A DNA stretch of 64,000 nucleotides from Anaerocolumna sp. AGMB13025. GTDB lineage: Bacteria; Bacillota; Clostridia; Lachnospirales; Lachnospiraceae. The notes under the pieces are model-generated. The model searched no databases and was not told the DNA's origin. It saw only the letters and a program-made list of their open reading frames with translations. Every line of letters begins with the position of its first letter. The first letter of the stretch is position 1. The stretch lies in NCBI RefSeq assembly GCF_029689925.1, contig NZ_CP121445.1:2907001-2971000 (forward strand). The letters are read 5' to 3'. The position numbers and the translations under genes are program-made. Shown piece after piece: positions 55,915-64,000 of the stretch.

Positions 55915-57078
55915 CTACTGCAATAGTCTGGGTATGTTTAACAATCCCCAACCTTGTTTTGACCAGGGATAACCTAAGTCTACCGCGCTTTCTCTCAATT
56001 TCAGTTTGACTTCTTTTGTTGTCATATTTGGATATTGGGAAAGCAGCAGGGCTATGGCACCGGATACAATGGGTGTAGCCATAGAAGTCCCGCTTTTTAT
56101 AGTATACATTAAACTGGAATAATCATTGCGGGGATTATTGAGTAGATTATAGCGGTAACGCTGATAATTTTTCATGGTTGAGCAGGAGATAATATTGGAA
56201 CCTGGCGCTACGATATCCGGTTTTTTAATACAGGAGGCCGTAGGTCCTCTGCCGGAGTAATCCATGGTTTTATTACCAAATAATTCAACAGTAATCCGGT
56301 CATCTGAGGAACCCACAGTTATGACTTTTCTGCTGATACCAGGAGTTGATATAGACATGGGGCCGGGTCCGTTATTACCTGCGGCAACCACTACCACAAT
56401 ACCAGCATCCCAGACCGCATTTACCCCTTTTACCAGAAGGGAGTTTTCATCCACATTTTCTCTTGTGGTGGTACCTACGGATATATTCACAACCCGTATA
56501 TTATATTTTTGTTTATTATCAATAATCCATTGAAGACCAGCTAATACATCAGATATATTGCCATCCCCTTTTTGGTCTAATACTTTAATGCCGATTAGAT
56601 TGCATTTTGGTGCCAGACCAATATATTTTCGGTTGGACAAAAAACCATTACCGCCGATTATTCCGGCTACATGGCTTCCGTGACCATTATCATCATATGG
56701 TTCCGTTCTTCCGTGGATGAGGTCGTAAAAACTAAGGATACGGTTACCGCCTTCTGTAAAATCCTTATGCATGCATATTCCGGTATCTACAACAGCAACT
56801 CCGATATTTTCGCCAAATATCTGTCTGTCATGTGCCCACTTTAATTCAATGATTTCTGCTGCCCGGTTCATTTGGGCAGTAATATGGGTATCCAACTCAT
56901 AACTCCACAATGCATTTTCTTCCTGCAGCTGATCCAGTCTGTCTTGTTCCACTTCAATGACATAGGAATCGATCATGGGAAGTCTGTATTTTACTTTTCC
57001 CATAGCGGCTACTTCATTGTAATTATTTTCATAGTCACTGCAACTAACAATAATTTGTATGTTTTGCTTTTGATTCAT
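55915..57078 (-). CDS. Subtilisin-like serine protease (S8)
   Basis: A serine protease of 387 residues. The catalytic triad is Asp98 in VAVVDTGICM, His133 in GHGSHVAG and Ser332 in SGTSMATP. An N-terminal stretch of about 75 residues looks like an inhibitor-type propeptide domain, but I see no signal peptide, so it may act inside the cell or in the spore. The CspA/B/C-type and IspA-type intracellular proteases are possible relatives. The RBS is weak. Confidence 0.9.
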   Translation of the reverse strand: MNQKQNIQIIVSCSDYENNYNEVAAMGKVKYRLPMIDSYVIEVEQDRLDQLQEENALWSYELDTHITAQMNRAAEIIELKWAHDRQIFGENIGVAVVDTGICMHKDFTEGGNRILSFYDLIHGRTEPYDDNGHGSHVAGIIGGNGFLSNRKYIGLAPKCNLIGIKVLDQKGDGNISDVLAGLQWIIDNKQKYNIRVVNISVGTTTRENVDENSLLVKGVNAVWDAGIVVVVAAGNNGPGPMSISTPGISRKVITVGSSDDRITVELFGNKTMDYSGRGPTASCIKKPDIVAPGSNIISCSTMKNYQRYRYNLLNNPRNDYSSLMYTIKSGTSMATPIVSGAIALLLSQYPNMTTKEVKLKLRESAVDLGYPWSKQGWGLLNIPRLLQ

Positions 57079-57404
57079 GGCAGCCCAAATTCTTTCTTTA
57101 TATCATTGTTAATCTTATGAATTCGCTCCTTGTCTTTATGCAAGTATTTTTTGTAGTAAATTTATTTTATATATCCAATCCTATGTTAGAGCCTGACAAT
57201 CTTTCAGGTAATAAATACTTCCGCCCAGATAAGCTTCTTTTTCGATAGGCGTGCCGCAGACAGGGACTTGCTATCCTCAAAAACTGTCGTATCTTAAGAT
57301 TTCCTTAAGTTGTAATTTAGTGGTGACTTATCTGGAATAAAAGTGTAAAATAAAGGGATGTAAAAGGTAAAAAATATTAGTTAGTGCCAGAAAGGAAGTT
57401 TATA
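57079..57404. other. Intergenic region, no gene
   Basis: A CCTGA/TCAGG hairpin lies at 57192-57208, and neighbouring bases weakly resemble the intergenic repeats at 10280 and 1040 in reverse. I see no gene. The stretch holds divergent promoters for the protease and MltG-like genes, which I cannot place. Confidence 0.4.
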
Positions 57405-58757
57405 ATGAAAAGATACAAGCAGTTAATTACTCTTTTTACGGTAATGGTCCTACTCTTATCCGTTGCCGGTTTTCCCAAAGTTGCAAAAGGAGCAGTGAAA
57501 CAATACGGAATAGTAATTGCCGATCAAAATGGAAAATATACTTATTATGATGTTAACCGTAAAACTGATAAAACGACTCAAACCGGCAAAACAACTCAAA
57601 CCGCCGAAACCACTCAACCTGGCGAGACCGACACAGACGCAGGAATTGAAATTACCGACAGCGGCAGTATCATGATGCCTTTAGAGAAATTAACCAGCCT
57701 TATGCCGGTATTGAACTTAAGTTTTGATGCGAAAAGTAACAAGGCAACGGTAACGAATACAAATACAGGTAAAAAGTTGGTTTTTACCTGTGGCAGCAAC
57801 AAATGCATATATTACTCCAGTGGGAAAGCAAAGGGTGTTAAAAAGTCTTTACCGTATAAAACCTATATTTCCCCTGATAGCAATGCAATGATGGTACATA
57901 TGTCATCTCTGAAATGGGTTATGTCAAGTATCACGGGGGTGAAATCTTTTGGAGTAACGGACATGCAATTAGCAGGTTATGATACCTATACATACAGCGG
58001 CTTAGTTGTTTATAATCCGTATAAAGCAGTTACTGCAATACCAAAAGCCACCGGTGTTAATAATATATCCGCTACGGTAAGAGTAACAATTCCAGAGGGG
58101 TATTCCGTTGCTCAGGTATTTGATTTACTTGTTAAAAAAGGAGTATGTGCTTCAACCAAGTTTTTATATGATGCCCTGGAAACGGAATATGATAACAGCC
58201 TGGTGAAGGAAATTCCGGAGGATGAAAACAGATGCTTTAAATTGGAAGGCTATCTATATCCGGATACCTATGAGTTTTACCGATTAAGCAAAGGGACAGA
58301 TGTATTAAAAAGAATATTAAATAATACCAATGCAAAAATTACAGATGCAGACAGGGCGAAGGCTGCTAGCCTGGGTTATACGATGGATGAGATTCTTACA
58401 ATAGCATCGTTGATAGAAAAAGAAGCAGCTGAACCAGAAGTTATGTCCAATGTCTCTTCTGTAATACATAATCGATTGAAAGCGAATATGCCATTACAAT
58501 TGGATGCCACCGATTTCTACCTGACGCGATATATAAAACCCTACATAACCGGAGATAAGTTGCGTTATGATTCATTCTATGATACTTATAAATGTAAAGC
58601 ATTACCGGCAGGACCGATTTGCAATCCGGGCAGAAAAGCAATTCAAGCTGCCTTGAATCCGGCAGTTACCGATTATTTATACTTTTGCAGTGATCAAGAT
58701 GATAAATATTATTTTACAGCAACCTATGAAGAAATAAAAGCCATATCAGGTAAGTAA
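57405..58757 (+). CDS. MltG/YceG-like exported protein with catalytic Glu
   Basis: A cell-wall lytic transglycosylase-type protein of 450 residues. A signal peptide or anchor covers about 5-28. A Thr/Gln-rich linker with repeated KTTQTGKTTQ-type phrases lies at about 55-75. The region 80-210 resembles a copper amine oxidase-type or stalk domain. The C-terminal MltG domain (about 230-445) has the catalytic Glu in IASLIEKEAAEP and the family phrases LEGYLYPDTYEF and LPAGPICNPG. The start is ATG 57405 with AAAGGA upstream. It may cut glycan strands as they leave the membrane. Confidence 0.9.
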   Translation: MKRYKQLITLFTVMVLLLSVAGFPKVAKGAVKQYGIVIADQNGKYTYYDVNRKTDKTTQTGKTTQTAETTQPGETDTDAGIEITDSGSIMMPLEKLTSLMPVLNLSFDAKSNKATVTNTNTGKKLVFTCGSNKCIYYSSGKAKGVKKSLPYKTYISPDSNAMMVHMSSLKWVMSSITGVKSFGVTDMQLAGYDTYTYSGLVVYNPYKAVTAIPKATGVNNISATVRVTIPEGYSVAQVFDLLVKKGVCASTKFLYDALETEYDNSLVKEIPEDENRCFKLEGYLYPDTYEFYRLSKGTDVLKRILNNTNAKITDADRAKAASLGYTMDEILTIASLIEKEAAEPEVMSNVSSVIHNRLKANMPLQLDATDFYLTRYIKPYITGDKLRYDSFYDTYKCKALPAGPICNPGRKAIQAALNPAVTDYLYFCSDQDDKYYFTATYEEIKAISGK

Positions 58758-58937
58758 ATCACTTTCAGTTATATATAAGATAAAGTTATAAGATAAACAT
58801 TAAATCTTTAAATGAAAGATCAGTCTGAGCTTAAAACAAAGTAAATTGAGTTCAGACTGATTTTTATAGAGCTCAGACTGATTATTTTAGTTTATAAAAT
58901 ATTTATATATATTTTATTTTTTGTTTATTGTATACGT

Positions 58938-58956
58938 GTTATATATGTGATATAAC
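58938..58956. promoter_or_regulatory. Palindrome upstream of hsp20
   Basis: GTTATAT and ATATAAC flank ATGTG about 90 bases before the gene. It is not a CIRCE or CtsR site. It could be an operator. Confidence 0.4.
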
Positions 58957-59046
58957 ATATATTGCAAAGGATACAAAAAGTCCTTTATAAAATAAAAGAT
59001 TTACTAGTTGCGTAAAAATTTTATATTTTAAAAAGGAGTGAAAGTT

Positions 59047-59460
59047 ATGTTAAGACCAATGTTATTCGAACAAACCCAACCATCTTTCTTTGGTAACATG
59101 TACAAGGATTTCTTTGGAAATCTGTTAAGCAGTTTTGACAATTACAATACAGACGTAATTGATAAGGGCGATCATTACCTGTTACAGGCTGAACTACCTG
59201 GATTCGCAAAAGAAGAGATTAATATTGACTTAGATAATGACCTGCTTAAGATAACCGCAAATCACAAAGAAGAGATAAATGAGGAAAAAGATAATTTTAT
59301 CAGGCAGGAACGGCATTATAATTCCTATTCCAGGAGCTTTCATGTAAGTGGAATTGCCAAAGAGAATATAACTGCTGCCTATAATAACGGCATTCTGGAA
59401 TTAAAGCTTCCCAAAGAGGCAATAGAAGCTTCTGAAACCAAGCGTATCGATATTAAATAA
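59047..59460 (+). CDS. Small heat-shock protein Hsp20
   Basis: An ATP-independent chaperone of 137 residues that holds unfolded proteins. The alpha-crystallin domain covers about 33-130 (LLQAELPGFAKEEINIDL, then NGILELKLPK with the conserved end). The C-terminal tail is short. The start is ATG 59047 with AAGGAG upstream; GTG 59038 overlaps that site. Confidence 0.94.
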   Translation: MLRPMLFEQTQPSFFGNMYKDFFGNLLSSFDNYNTDVIDKGDHYLLQAELPGFAKEEINIDLDNDLLKITANHKEEINEEKDNFIRQERHYNSYSRSFHVSGIAKENITAAYNNGILELKLPKEAIEASETKRIDIK

Positions 59461-59473
59461 TTGAAGAAAGTCT

Positions 59474-59520
59474 TAAGGGTCATCCTGGCAAAGGGGTCAG
59501 GTTGACCCTTATTTTTATTT
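59474..59520 (+). terminator. Terminator of hsp20
   Basis: AAGGGTCA (59474-59481) pairs with TGACCCTT (59503-59510), followed by ATTTTTATTT. Confidence 0.75.
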
Positions 59521-59540
59521 TTCTGAAACGTTTTCTTGCC

Positions 59541-59655
59541 ATCCTGTAAAATAAAAAGTACTCTGTGCAGGATGTACATGACGCTTAATAAGAAGGTGTC
59601 ATGGATGTGACAGTTCGTCAGTGCTAGAGTCTGGAGAGGCCAGACTCTTTGTTTT
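59541..59655. repeat. Dispersed intergenic repeat, copy 2
   Basis: Closely similar to 15208-15318 over about 110 bp. It ends in AGAGTCTGG/CCAGACTCT with a T-rich tail, again terminator-like. The following bases 59656-59862 hold no gene, only the promoter region of the next operon. Confidence 0.75.
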
Positions 59656-59862
59656 GAGTATCAGTATAAGACACTTGGCTAATAACTTTTTCAGTACAGG
59701 AGAGGTGTTAAGTTTGGCGAAAGCTTTTATAAGCTGACAGATAATTGTGTAAAGTGAAAATGAATAAAATGTGAAAAAAATGTGTCTGAACATTTCTCCA
59801 TAAAACCTCCATATAGATTCAATATACTCTAGAAGAACAATAAGTTAAGGAGGAAATATAGA

Positions 59863-60396
59863 ATGAAGAAAAATGCAGTAATTATACTTGCAGTCATAGC
59901 CATTTCAGTAGCATCTGTCAAAACCGGCTATGCCTTTTATGGAAAACAAATATCAAACAATAACGTGAATGTACCACAAGTGACTACAACGAATTCTTTA
60001 GGTAACACAAAAACCGGCATTACAAAGACCGAATTTTTACAGGGGTCAAATATCCAAGAAGAGGATACACAAGACAGAACATCAATTACCCGACAGTCAT
60101 CAGCCCTTGATCCTACCCTTGCCGCATCTGGTCAGGCAGATGACAGTTTAAGCCAGGGCAGCTGCTGTGGAAGCGGTTCTGTTAACATGCTTGATGAAAA
60201 TGGTAATTTAATTGACCGGGATAGTTTTACGAAAGAACTTGAGGATGCCGTGAAAAACGGTGAAATTACGGAAGATGACAAAGAATATTATCTAAACATG
60301 TATGATCAGTGTGCTGTTATATTTGGTACCGGTTCAGACAGTACCCAGAGTGGTGCTTCTAGTGGAGGTAACGGAGGTTTTCCTTCCTGCCACTAA
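59863..60396 (+). CDS. Exported CC-motif protein of the DUF2318/TauE operon, unknown
   Basis: A 177-residue exported protein. A signal peptide covers about 1-26 (IILAVIAISVASVKTGYA). A Thr/Ser/Gln-rich stretch follows, then GSCCGSG, a charged helical segment with ITEDDKEYYLNMYDQC, and a Gly/Ser tail ending PSCH. The cysteines and C-terminal His could bind a metal. It is the first gene of a three-gene operon with a DUF2318 protein and an HMA/TauE fusion, so a role as extracellular metal binder is plausible. I do not recognise the family. The RBS is AAGGAGG. Confidence 0.7.
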   Translation: MKKNAVIILAVIAISVASVKTGYAFYGKQISNNNVNVPQVTTTNSLGNTKTGITKTEFLQGSNIQEEDTQDRTSITRQSSALDPTLAASGQADDSLSQGSCCGSGSVNMLDENGNLIDRDSFTKELEDAVKNGEITEDDKEYYLNMYDQCAVIFGTGSDSTQSGASSGGNGGFPSCH

Positions 60397-60448
60397 TCCT
60401 TTTCATAATTTAGTCAAAGAATGATATCAAAAGAGAGGAATCAATGAT

Positions 60449-61066
60449 ATGGCCAACAACAAACCAATCAAAAAACCAGCGAATAAGAAATCAAATCAGA
60501 AAGTAAATCCACTTATGATTGGAGCTGTGGCTGTGGCTGCCATAGCAATTTCACTGGTAGTATTAGCTCCGAATAAGAAAGCTGCCAATACAGATAAAGA
60601 TACTTCTAGTATTGCAGAAAATGCTTCAGACGAAATCACTGCCGTAAGTGACACAGGAACTTCCGGTTCCTCTGCAAAAGAAGCGGTTTTGAACGAGGAG
60701 GGTGATGTTGTAATTAATCTCTCCGACATTACGGATAAAGCATCTTTTTATGAATATGATGCTAATGGAACTACTATGGGCTTATTTGCTGTTAAGGCCA
60801 GTGACGGAACCATTCGCACCGCCTTAAATACCTGTCAGGTATGTAATGGCAGCCCCTATGCATTTTTTGAGCAGCAGGGGGATTCTGTTCAGTGCCAGAA
60901 CTGTGGAAACCAATTCAGTCTGGATATGATTGGTCAGGAACGCGGCGGTTGTAATCCTGTACCAATTACCGATACAGATGCGACTACTACCGATACTCAA
61001 ATCGTAATACCGGCTAAATTCTTACAAGATAATGCCGAACGGTTTACGAACTGGAAGAAGTTTTAA
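60449..61066 (+). CDS. DUF2318-type membrane-anchored Cys-rich protein
   Basis: A 205-residue protein with one N-terminal membrane anchor (about 24-44), an Asp/Ser/Thr linker and a C-terminal DUF2318 domain. The cysteine motifs CQVC, CQNC and GGCNP are as in that family, which is annotated as Fe-S or metal-binding. DUF2318 proteins occur with metal (iron/copper) uptake genes such as the p19 systems. It overlaps the next gene by one base (TAATG), so the two are translated together. Confidence 0.82.
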   Translation: MANNKPIKKPANKKSNQKVNPLMIGAVAVAAIAISLVVLAPNKKAANTDKDTSSIAENASDEITAVSDTGTSGSSAKEAVLNEEGDVVINLSDITDKASFYEYDANGTTMGLFAVKASDGTIRTALNTCQVCNGSPYAFFEQQGDSVQCQNCGNQFSLDMIGQERGGCNPVPITDTDATTTDTQIVIPAKFLQDNAERFTNWKKF

Positions 61067-62385
61067 TGAAACAGCTTAAAAAAAAGTTATCAGTTTCCGG
61101 TATGAGCTGCGCACATTGTGAACTGACGATTGAAAATACGTTATCTGGCATGAAGGGTATCATTAACGCTAAGGCAAGTTACGGTAAAGGGGAAGTGAAT
61201 ATTACCTATGACGAAGATGTCATAAAACTGAATGCAATAAAGGCGGCAATCAACCGCCTGGATTACAAAGTGGTGGATACGCCTCCTGATACCAAACAGT
61301 CCATGAATTCCCAGGCACTTTATATCTTAATTATGATATTTGGAGCTTACATTATATTAAAGCACTTTGGATTACTGAATTTCACTAATTTTTTTCCACA
61401 AATACAAAATAGTATGGGATACGGAATGTTGTTTGTAATCGGTCTTCTTACGTCCCTCCACTGTGTGGCTATGTGTGGGGGAATTAATCTGGCACAGAGT
61501 GTAAACTCGGTAAAAGGCGGACATACTTCTGTCTTAATCCCTAATCTTATGTATAATTTGGGACGTGTGGTATCTTATACGATTATTGGTGGAATTGTAG
61601 GATTACTGGGTTCCGCAGTCAGCCTTGGAGGCGGGTTTAAAGGTGCAGTAGCAGTATTTGCAGGTGTGTTCATGGTAATCATGGGATTAAATATGCTGAA
61701 TGTATTTCCATGGCTGCGCAGGTTCAATCTGAAAATGCCAAAATTCATCGGCAAACGAGTAAGTCAGGAGAAATATAAAAAACACTCCTCTTTTTATATT
61801 GGATTACTAAATGGCTTAATGCCCTGCGGTCCTCTGCAAAGTATGCAGTTATATGCTCTTTCTACCGGAAGTTTTTTTGCCGGGGCCTTATCTATGTTCT
61901 TATTCAGCCTTGGTACGGTACCCCTAATGTACCTGTTAGGAACTGTAAGCAGTAAGCTGAATAAACGCTTCACGGATAAAATGATGTCGGTTTGTGCTAT
62001 GCTGGTCGTAGTCTTGGGTATCGGTATGTTAAATAACGGTCTTGCATTATCTGGTGTCACACTGCCTCAGCTGCAAACAGGAACGGAAGTTTCTGCTAAT
62101 GTTGCAGAGGAGAATGGTAAATACCAGGAGATAACCACTACTTTGGATTATGGAAGATATCCTGCTATTACCGTTAAAGCCGGTGTCCCAGTAAAATGGA
62201 CCATTAAAGCCGGTGAAGGTATGATAAACGGCTGTAACAATCAAATGATTATACCGGAATATAATCTGAGTGTTAAGCTTAAAGAAGGTGATAATGTAAT
62301 TGAATTTACACCGACTGAATCAGGCAGATTTGGGTTTAGCTGTTGGATGGGTATGATAAGGAGTTCCATAACTGTAGTTGATTAG
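61066..62385 (+). CDS. HMA - TauE/SafE-like transporter - cupredoxin-like fusion
   Basis: A fusion of 439 residues. An N-terminal heavy-metal-associated domain has GMSCAHC with Cys15 and Cys18. Residues 75-330 form a six-helix DsbD/UreH_2-type membrane domain with SLHCVAMCGG and MPCGPLQ cysteine pairs. Residues 345-439 resemble a cupredoxin-like fold with GCNNQ and SCWMGM as possible copper ligands. This layout is known from copper-handling proteins of Clostridia and archaea. With the two genes upstream it suggests copper delivery or export linked to extracytoplasmic redox. The direction of transport is not readable. Confidence 0.85.
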   Translation: MKQLKKKLSVSGMSCAHCELTIENTLSGMKGIINAKASYGKGEVNITYDEDVIKLNAIKAAINRLDYKVVDTPPDTKQSMNSQALYILIMIFGAYIILKHFGLLNFTNFFPQIQNSMGYGMLFVIGLLTSLHCVAMCGGINLAQSVNSVKGGHTSVLIPNLMYNLGRVVSYTIIGGIVGLLGSAVSLGGGFKGAVAVFAGVFMVIMGLNMLNVFPWLRRFNLKMPKFIGKRVSQEKYKKHSSFYIGLLNGLMPCGPLQSMQLYALSTGSFFAGALSMFLFSLGTVPLMYLLGTVSSKLNKRFTDKMMSVCAMLVVVLGIGMLNNGLALSGVTLPQLQTGTEVSANVAEENGKYQEITTTLDYGRYPAITVKAGVPVKWTIKAGEGMINGCNNQMIIPEYNLSVKLKEGDNVIEFTPTESGRFGFSCWMGMIRSSITVVD

Positions 62386-62404
62386 AAAATGAATTTAAAA
62401 TAAA

Positions 62405-62484
62405 CATGGCTGCTGCTAAATTGAAGGTTATAAAACTTGGACTTTTCCAGGTGATTTATCCCTTGAATTTTGCAGCAGCCATTA
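62405..62484. repeat. Short palindrome of the TGTTGCAAAAT type, possible terminator
   Basis: GGCTGCTGCTAAATT (62408-62422) and AATTTTGCAGCAGCC (62466-62480) face each other around about 43 bases with a weaker inner stem. The ends resemble the two larger nested palindromes. It may terminate the metal operon. Confidence 0.65.
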
Positions 62485-62491
62485 TTATGTT

Positions 62492-62662
62492 TTGTCAAAT
62501 AATTGAATTTGAGAATATTTATGTGTTGTCAAATAAGCGAATTTGAGATTATTTATGTATTATCAATTAATTGAATTTGAGATTATTTATATATTGTCAA
62601 ATAAGCGAATTTGAAATTAAATTAAATGTTGCCCAATATTTTAATTCGAGATTGATTATGAG
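62492..62662. repeat. Tandem repeat, five units of 34-35 bp
   Basis: TTGTCAAATAAGCGAATTTG plus AGATTATTTATGTA is the unit type. Starts lie at 62492, 62526, 62560, 62594 and 62629. Units 1 and 3 have ATTGAATTT where 2 and 4 have GCGAATTT, hinting at duplication of a pair. No gene follows until 63104; the rest is AT-rich. Confidence 0.85.
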
Positions 62663-63001
62663 TTGGGAGTTAATGATCCGTTTAGAATAATTTTGTTGGA
62701 AGCTTATTATGAGTTGGCATATAGTGAAACTAATAAAAAATTTTCATGCTAAATAAAACTGTTATGATAAATTGAATCCAAAAACAGAATGGCAAATGTA
62801 AAGTATCTATTACGACGAAATATATTATAATTCTATCTTATACGACAAAGTTTACAATTGCTTAATATACAGATAAACCCTTATTTTATGCTGATATTAC
62901 CATTATTTTATATAAAATTAACACAATAAAATTTAGCTTTTCAAAAACTTAATACTTACCTTTCATGGGTATTATTCCCTATTTCTTTACATAAGATTAA
63001 C

Positions 63002-63019
63002 AGTCAGTAAACACTGACT
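63002..63019. promoter_or_regulatory. Small palindrome upstream of the chemoreceptor gene
   Basis: AGTCAGT and ACTGACT are perfect arms around AAAC. Similar TCAGTAAAC...TGA sequences occur at 10319 and 45395. Confidence 0.4.
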
Positions 63020-63103
63020 TTACTTAAAATTGATAATCTGAAGGCATAATAAAGAAGATCAATAAGCTTAGTAAACAAACAGATAAGAAAGTTGGGGACA
63101 CTT

Positions 63104-64000
63104 ATGAAGATGCGAATTAAAAAAAGCAGAGGTAATAAAAGGAATTTGAGAAAAGGTACTGTAAGCTTAAAAGGAATCAAGTACTACAGAAAAAAATTCT
63201 TAAATTTATCCATCGATCGGAGGTTAAATCTAACATTTATCTATACAGGTATCATAGCCCTAATTATTGTAACTATTGGTATTATTAATATGAAAGCAAT
63301 CGATAATCAATTAAACAGGTTTTATGCTGGACCATATGCCATAGAACAGAATGTCCAAAGCGCACAGGTGGCCATGAAGAATATTGAAAATAATATCTTT
63401 CGGGCATATATGACCAAAAAAGAAGATTTGTGCAAAAAATACATACAGGCTTCAGAAGAAGAATATAGTAAGCTGGAACAATGCGTAACGGAATTAACGA
63501 ATGCCATGGATTTGCTAGAGGATGATAATATTGAAATAGTTAATAACTTAAAGCTGGAATTTGATAAAGGTAACCGTTACCGAACCCAGATTTTAGACAG
63601 TGCCAATGTATTTGATCAGAAGAAGTTATACAGTATTTACAAAAATGACTATGTACCGATTTTAGATCATATCGTGTCGGAGTTAAGTGAAATAGAAGCC
63701 AATTTTTCTATATACGGTAAAAATTATATGAAACAGTCGGATCAAAAAGTGAATGAAGGTATTATTATTTTTGTTCTGCTGATTATAGTCGGTGCAGGAA
63801 GCTGTTATTACATATTAAGATTAACGGAACGAAGTATCACTGAACCGATTACGGTACTAAAAGCAGCGATGGTAGAAATATCCAAAGGAAATCTGGGAAT
63901 TGATATATCTGTTTCCTCAGAAGATGAAATGGGTATACTATGCGAAGCGGTTATGGAAACTGCAAGAAAATTAAAAAGCTATATTGGTAATATCACCGAA
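63104..64000 (+). CDS. Methyl-accepting chemotaxis protein, N-terminal part
   Basis: The first 299 residues of a chemoreceptor; the gene runs past the right edge. A basic N-terminus is followed by a membrane segment (about 47-65), a four-helix-bundle type sensor domain (about 70-215) and a second membrane segment (about 220-243). A HAMP domain (about 245-295) includes ITEPITVLKAAMVEISKGNL. The signalling domain lies outside the window. The RBS (GTTGGGG) is modest. I saw only a weak match to a motility sigma factor site. Confidence 0.85.
   Translation, partial: MKMRIKKSRGNKRNLRKGTVSLKGIKYYRKKFLNLSIDRRLNLTFIYTGIIALIIVTIGIINMKAIDNQLNRFYAGPYAIEQNVQSAQVAMKNIENNIFRAYMTKKEDLCKKYIQASEEEYSKLEQCVTELTNAMDLLEDDNIEIVNNLKLEFDKGNRYRTQILDSANVFDQKKLYSIYKNDYVPILDHIVSELSEIEANFSIYGKNYMKQSDQKVNEGIIIFVLLIIVGAGSCYYILRLTERSITEPITVLKAAMVEISKGNLGIDISVSSEDEMGILCEAVMETARKLKSYIGNITE

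Noticed and set aside
57184..57260. A further copy of the 110-bp dispersed repeat
   Set aside because: Only short words match in reverse; not enough to call.
62492..62662. Possible CRISPR array
   Set aside because: Units of 34-35 bp follow each other with no unique spacers; it is a tandem repeat. The same holds for 13971-14096.
63025..63051. Motility sigma factor promoter before the chemoreceptor
   Set aside because: Only about half of the -10 bases fit; too weak to list.

Overview
The window reads as a low-GC, strictly anaerobic Clostridia chromosome, most like a plant-associated member of the Lachnospiraceae. The basis is AT-rich intergenic DNA, strong AGGAGG ribosome binding sites, a glycyl radical enzyme, a D-proline reductase, a ferredoxin-type 2-oxoacid oxidoreductase, rubrerythrin, LuxS and a tRNA-Trp T-box. 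The species assignment is inference; no rRNA or tRNA gene is visible.

Layout. 1-13.7 kb is mixed housekeeping: the end of an OppA-like protein, a Ca2+-type P-ATPase, a DedA protein, a heterodimeric ABC exporter, an L,D-transpeptidase, a site-2 protease, two unrecognised small genes and luxS. 14.1-17.5 kb holds a HAD phosphatase, a T-box-controlled trpS and a 2-hydroxyacid dehydrogenase.

18.2-45.2 kb is the centre of interest. In order it holds a TetR regulator, aminopeptidase P, an Xaa-Pro peptidase with a complete Opp peptide importer, P5C reductase (proC) and PpnP. Next come HypE and HypD (trans-4-hydroxy-L-proline dehydratase) and a large cytoplasmic DUF1680 (GH127/GH146-type) beta-L-arabinofuranosidase-like protein. 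Then come proline racemase, PrdC, PrdA, a 65-aa protein, PrdB, a second TetR paralogue, a class III aminotransferase and an iron-dependent alcohol dehydrogenase. Read together, this is a candidate route for using arabinosylated, hydroxyproline-rich plant wall peptides: import, arabinose removal, Xaa-Pro cleavage, hydroxyproline to P5C to L-proline to D-proline to 5-aminovalerate, and perhaps on to 5-hydroxyvalerate. PrdB and PrdC carry cysteine at the positions I associate with selenocysteine. Several promoters in the locus carry related operator-like sequences, which suggests control by the two TetR proteins rather than by PrdR.

45.5-50.0 kb is a polyamine transport operon (potABCD) behind an XRE-cupin regulator, followed by aroC and small genes. 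52.5-55.7 kb has a two-subunit 2-oxoacid:ferredoxin oxidoreductase and rubrerythrin. 55.9-59.5 kb has a subtilisin-like protease, an MltG-like protein and Hsp20. 59.9-62.4 kb is a three-gene operon of a CC-motif exported protein, a DUF2318 protein and an HMA/TauE-like/cupredoxin-like fusion. The window ends inside a chemoreceptor gene.

Intergenic DNA is rich in structure: large nested palindromes (28771-28974, 29115-29366, 55687-55890), a dispersed repeat of about 110 bp (15208-15318 and 59541-59655), and at least six short tandem arrays, one of which grew from the 3' end of a gene. No CRISPR array, prophage or transposase gene was seen.
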